From Ectocarpus siliculosus (taxonomy: Eukaryota > Sar > Phaeophyceae > Ectocarpales > Ectocarpaceae): a DNA stretch of 33,496 nucleotides. The translations under genes were made by a program, and so were the position numbers. Under the pieces are notes generated by a model that saw only the letters and a list, made by a program, of their open reading frames with translations, was not told the DNA's origin and did not search any database. The stretch spans positions 1-33,496 of the forward strand of contig FN648782.1 in NCBI GenBank assembly GCA_000310025.1, written 5' to 3'. Positions 32,562 through 33,496 of this stretch are shown one piece after another. Within the stretch, counting starts at the first letter, position 1; every line of letters begins with the position of its first letter.

Positions 32562-32722
32562 CCAAGAAATGTATTTCTTATCCTAGCAACGAGGAATCAG
32601 ACAAGTATCATGAAGTTGCCTCAAACTCCGCAGGTAAAAGCGGAATCGCAAACAAACAAGAATTGAGGACGACGTTGCCTCAAACTCCGCAGGTAAAAGC
32701 GGAATCGCAAACAAACAACAAT
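32497..32722 (+). repeat. Tandem repeat, three diverged units (~80, 90 and 50 bp)
   Basis: Each unit carries TCCGC-GG-AAAA-CG-GAATCGC, which is itself an inverted repeat (CCGC/GCGG). Units 1 and 2 also share ATCATGAAGTT upstream. Units 2 and 3 are identical from GTTGCCTCAAACTCCGCAGG through GGAATCGCAAACAAACAA. Confidence 0.85.
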
Positions 32723-32743
32723 GGAGGACTTCTACTCATTTTC

Positions 32744-32817
32744 CTGTTGTATTCTTATCCCTTACCCAGATCATTCAATGTAAGTATTGGATTTGGTTGG
32801 GTGAGGCCTCCTGCGCC
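32744..32817 (+). repeat. 74-bp direct repeat, copy 1
   Basis: Apparently identical to 33087-33160, 343 bp away. It begins CTGTTGTATTCTTATCCC and ends GGCCTCCTGCGCC. Copy 1 runs on into the right half of a foldback, while copy 2 is cut off there. Confidence 0.95.
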
Positions 32818-32886
32818 TGCAGGAGGGCCTCGCCACAAGTAACCCTTTGGGCTGGGTGTACCCAGGCCCAAAGTGTTTGAATGATC
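32769..32886. repeat. 118-bp foldback with two internal hairpins
   Basis: The outer arms are GATCATTCAA (32769-32778) and TTGAATGATC (32877-32886). Inside are two hairpins. One is GTGAGGCCTCCTGC pairing with GCAGGAGGGCCTCGCCAC (32801-32836). The other is CTTTGGGC pairing with GCCCAAAG (32845-32873), with an inner TGGGT/ACCCA pair. It may be a small foldback mobile unit or a recombination or processing site. Confidence 0.8.
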
Positions 32887-33086
32887 AGCAAGTTCATGAA
32901 TATAGTAAGCATTGTGTAGGGCGGGTGGGATGGTCTCAAATATACCCCTTCTTCTCTGCTCCGGCGTATTTCGGGAGAGAAAAGGGGGACTGAACTAGGT
33001 GGGGTCATTTTCCAACATCCTTTCTGGAATATCTGACTCTTCTCGATTTCGTTCCGAAATCTAGATGCGTCTCAAATCCGAGATTA

Positions 33087-33160
33087 CTGTTGTATTCTTA
33101 TCCCTTACCCAGATCATTCAATGTAAGTATTGGATTTGGTTGGGTGAGGCCTCCTGCGCC
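33087..33160 (+). repeat. 74-bp direct repeat, copy 2
   Basis: Copy of 32744-32817. It holds only the left half of the foldback, stopping at CCTGCGCC. It lies between the foldback and the tyrosine-recombinase gene. Confidence 0.95.
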
Positions 33161-33215
33161 GGTCTGTGGTCCCGCCCATTACTTTCTTGTTAATTATCCG
33201 ATCTGTCACATCTTA

Positions 33216-33221
33216 TTTATT
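33216..33221 (-). promoter_or_regulatory. AATAAA polyadenylation-type signal
   Basis: AATAAA on the minus strand lies 45-50 bp beyond the recombinase stop codon. This is a plausible position for a 3' end signal. The hexamer is short, so this is suggestive only. Confidence 0.4.
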
Positions 33222-33265
33222 GACCACTCACGCCTCTAAGCTAGGTCTCGCCCACCCAAACTTTC

Positions 33266-33496
33266 TTATTTTTCGCGGCGAGCACACGCAGAGAAATCGC
33301 ATGTGAAGTCAGCCGACAACGGCAACGCGTTTGAGTCTGCGTACAGCTCGCTCCGGATCCTCTTGGAACCCGTTGCCCCCACACTAGTAGTGGCGCCAAC
33401 ATATCGCTTCGCTACACTCTCCGTACGCCACCCGGCAATTTTCATGATAGCGTCCATCGCCGTTCCGTCAAGCGACTGCGCTACAGAACCTCCAAC
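33266..33496 (-). CDS. Tyrosine recombinase C-terminus (partial, runs off the right edge)
   Basis: The frame is open from the window edge (76 codons present) to a stop at 33266. It starts inside the catalytic region. VGGSVAQSLDG matches the residues just after the HxLR box of tyrosine recombinases (HxLR-x-GG-x-x-x-A). IMKIAGWRTESVAKRYVG matches the final block, in which Trp (codon 33428-33430) takes the His/Trp position and Tyr (33401-33403) is the nucleophile. A tail of about 40 residues follows. The Arg of box I and the HxLR itself would lie outside the window. Eukaryotic genes of this kind belong to Crypton, DIRS or Ngaro elements, or to integrated viral or plasmid-like DNA. Which applies here cannot be told from the C-terminus. 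No break is visible in the part seen. Confidence 0.82.
   Translation of the reverse strand, partial: VGGSVAQSLDGTAMDAIMKIAGWRTESVAKRYVGATTSVGATGSKRIRSELYADSNALPLSADFTCDFSACARREK

Noticed and set aside
32411-32722. CRISPR-like array
   Set aside because: The units differ in length and sequence, the spacers are not unique fixed-length segments, and the host is eukaryotic.

Overview
This window looks like nuclear DNA from a eukaryote, most likely an alga or a related protist. It has no operons, ribosome binding sites or dense bacterial-type coding. It does have candidate GT-AG introns, long microsatellites, an interstitial run of TTAGGG telomere repeats, and pieces of at least four eukaryotic transposon classes. 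The mix (PIF/Harbinger, hAT, a LINE, a tyrosine-recombinase element and a Gag-like CCCH zinc-finger protein) would suit a stramenopile such as a brown alga, but that assignment is inference. Almost no ordinary host gene can be supported. The window is best read as a repeat-rich intergenic region with nested mobile-element relics.

Layout, left half. A GC-rich Gag-like ORF with a CCCH zinc finger (2087-3664, minus) lies between two 558-bp direct repeats about 99% identical (1805-2362 and 6054-6611), with a 260-bp tandem array (3991-4679) in the interval. A frameshifted LINE reverse-transcriptase fragment sits at 7090-7512. Two degenerate inverted-repeat elements follow. One (about 10526-11905) is marked by clustered TCCTC-N-GAGGA dyads. 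The other (12116-14313) encloses a stop-ridden reading frame. A well-defined hAT-type deletion derivative spans 15113-16513, with 16-bp terminal inverted repeats, CGATA-rich subterminal arrays, an exact 8-bp target duplication and a faint BED-finger remnant.

Layout, right half. A 1-kb foldback with arms of about 320 bp (18660-19691) abuts a composite satellite built from ACCCTG/AAGGT motifs (19713-20330 and 20688-21292). Two stretches with good splice signals (25231-25576 and 26437-26586) may be exons of unknown genes. Next come an interstitial telomere block (26972-27010), a 160-bp CT microsatellite, and a PIF/Harbinger transposase pseudogene (28762-29157). The last 2 kb is compositionally different. 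It carries a Ser/Thr-rich ORF with peptide repeats spread over more than one frame, tandem and foldback repeats, a 74-bp direct repeat and, running off the right edge on the minus strand, the C-terminus of a tyrosine recombinase. The last group may be the 3' end of a recombinase-bearing mobile element and is the best place to look for something new.

All observations come from reading the sequence by eye. No database search was possible, so family assignments rest on remembered motifs.
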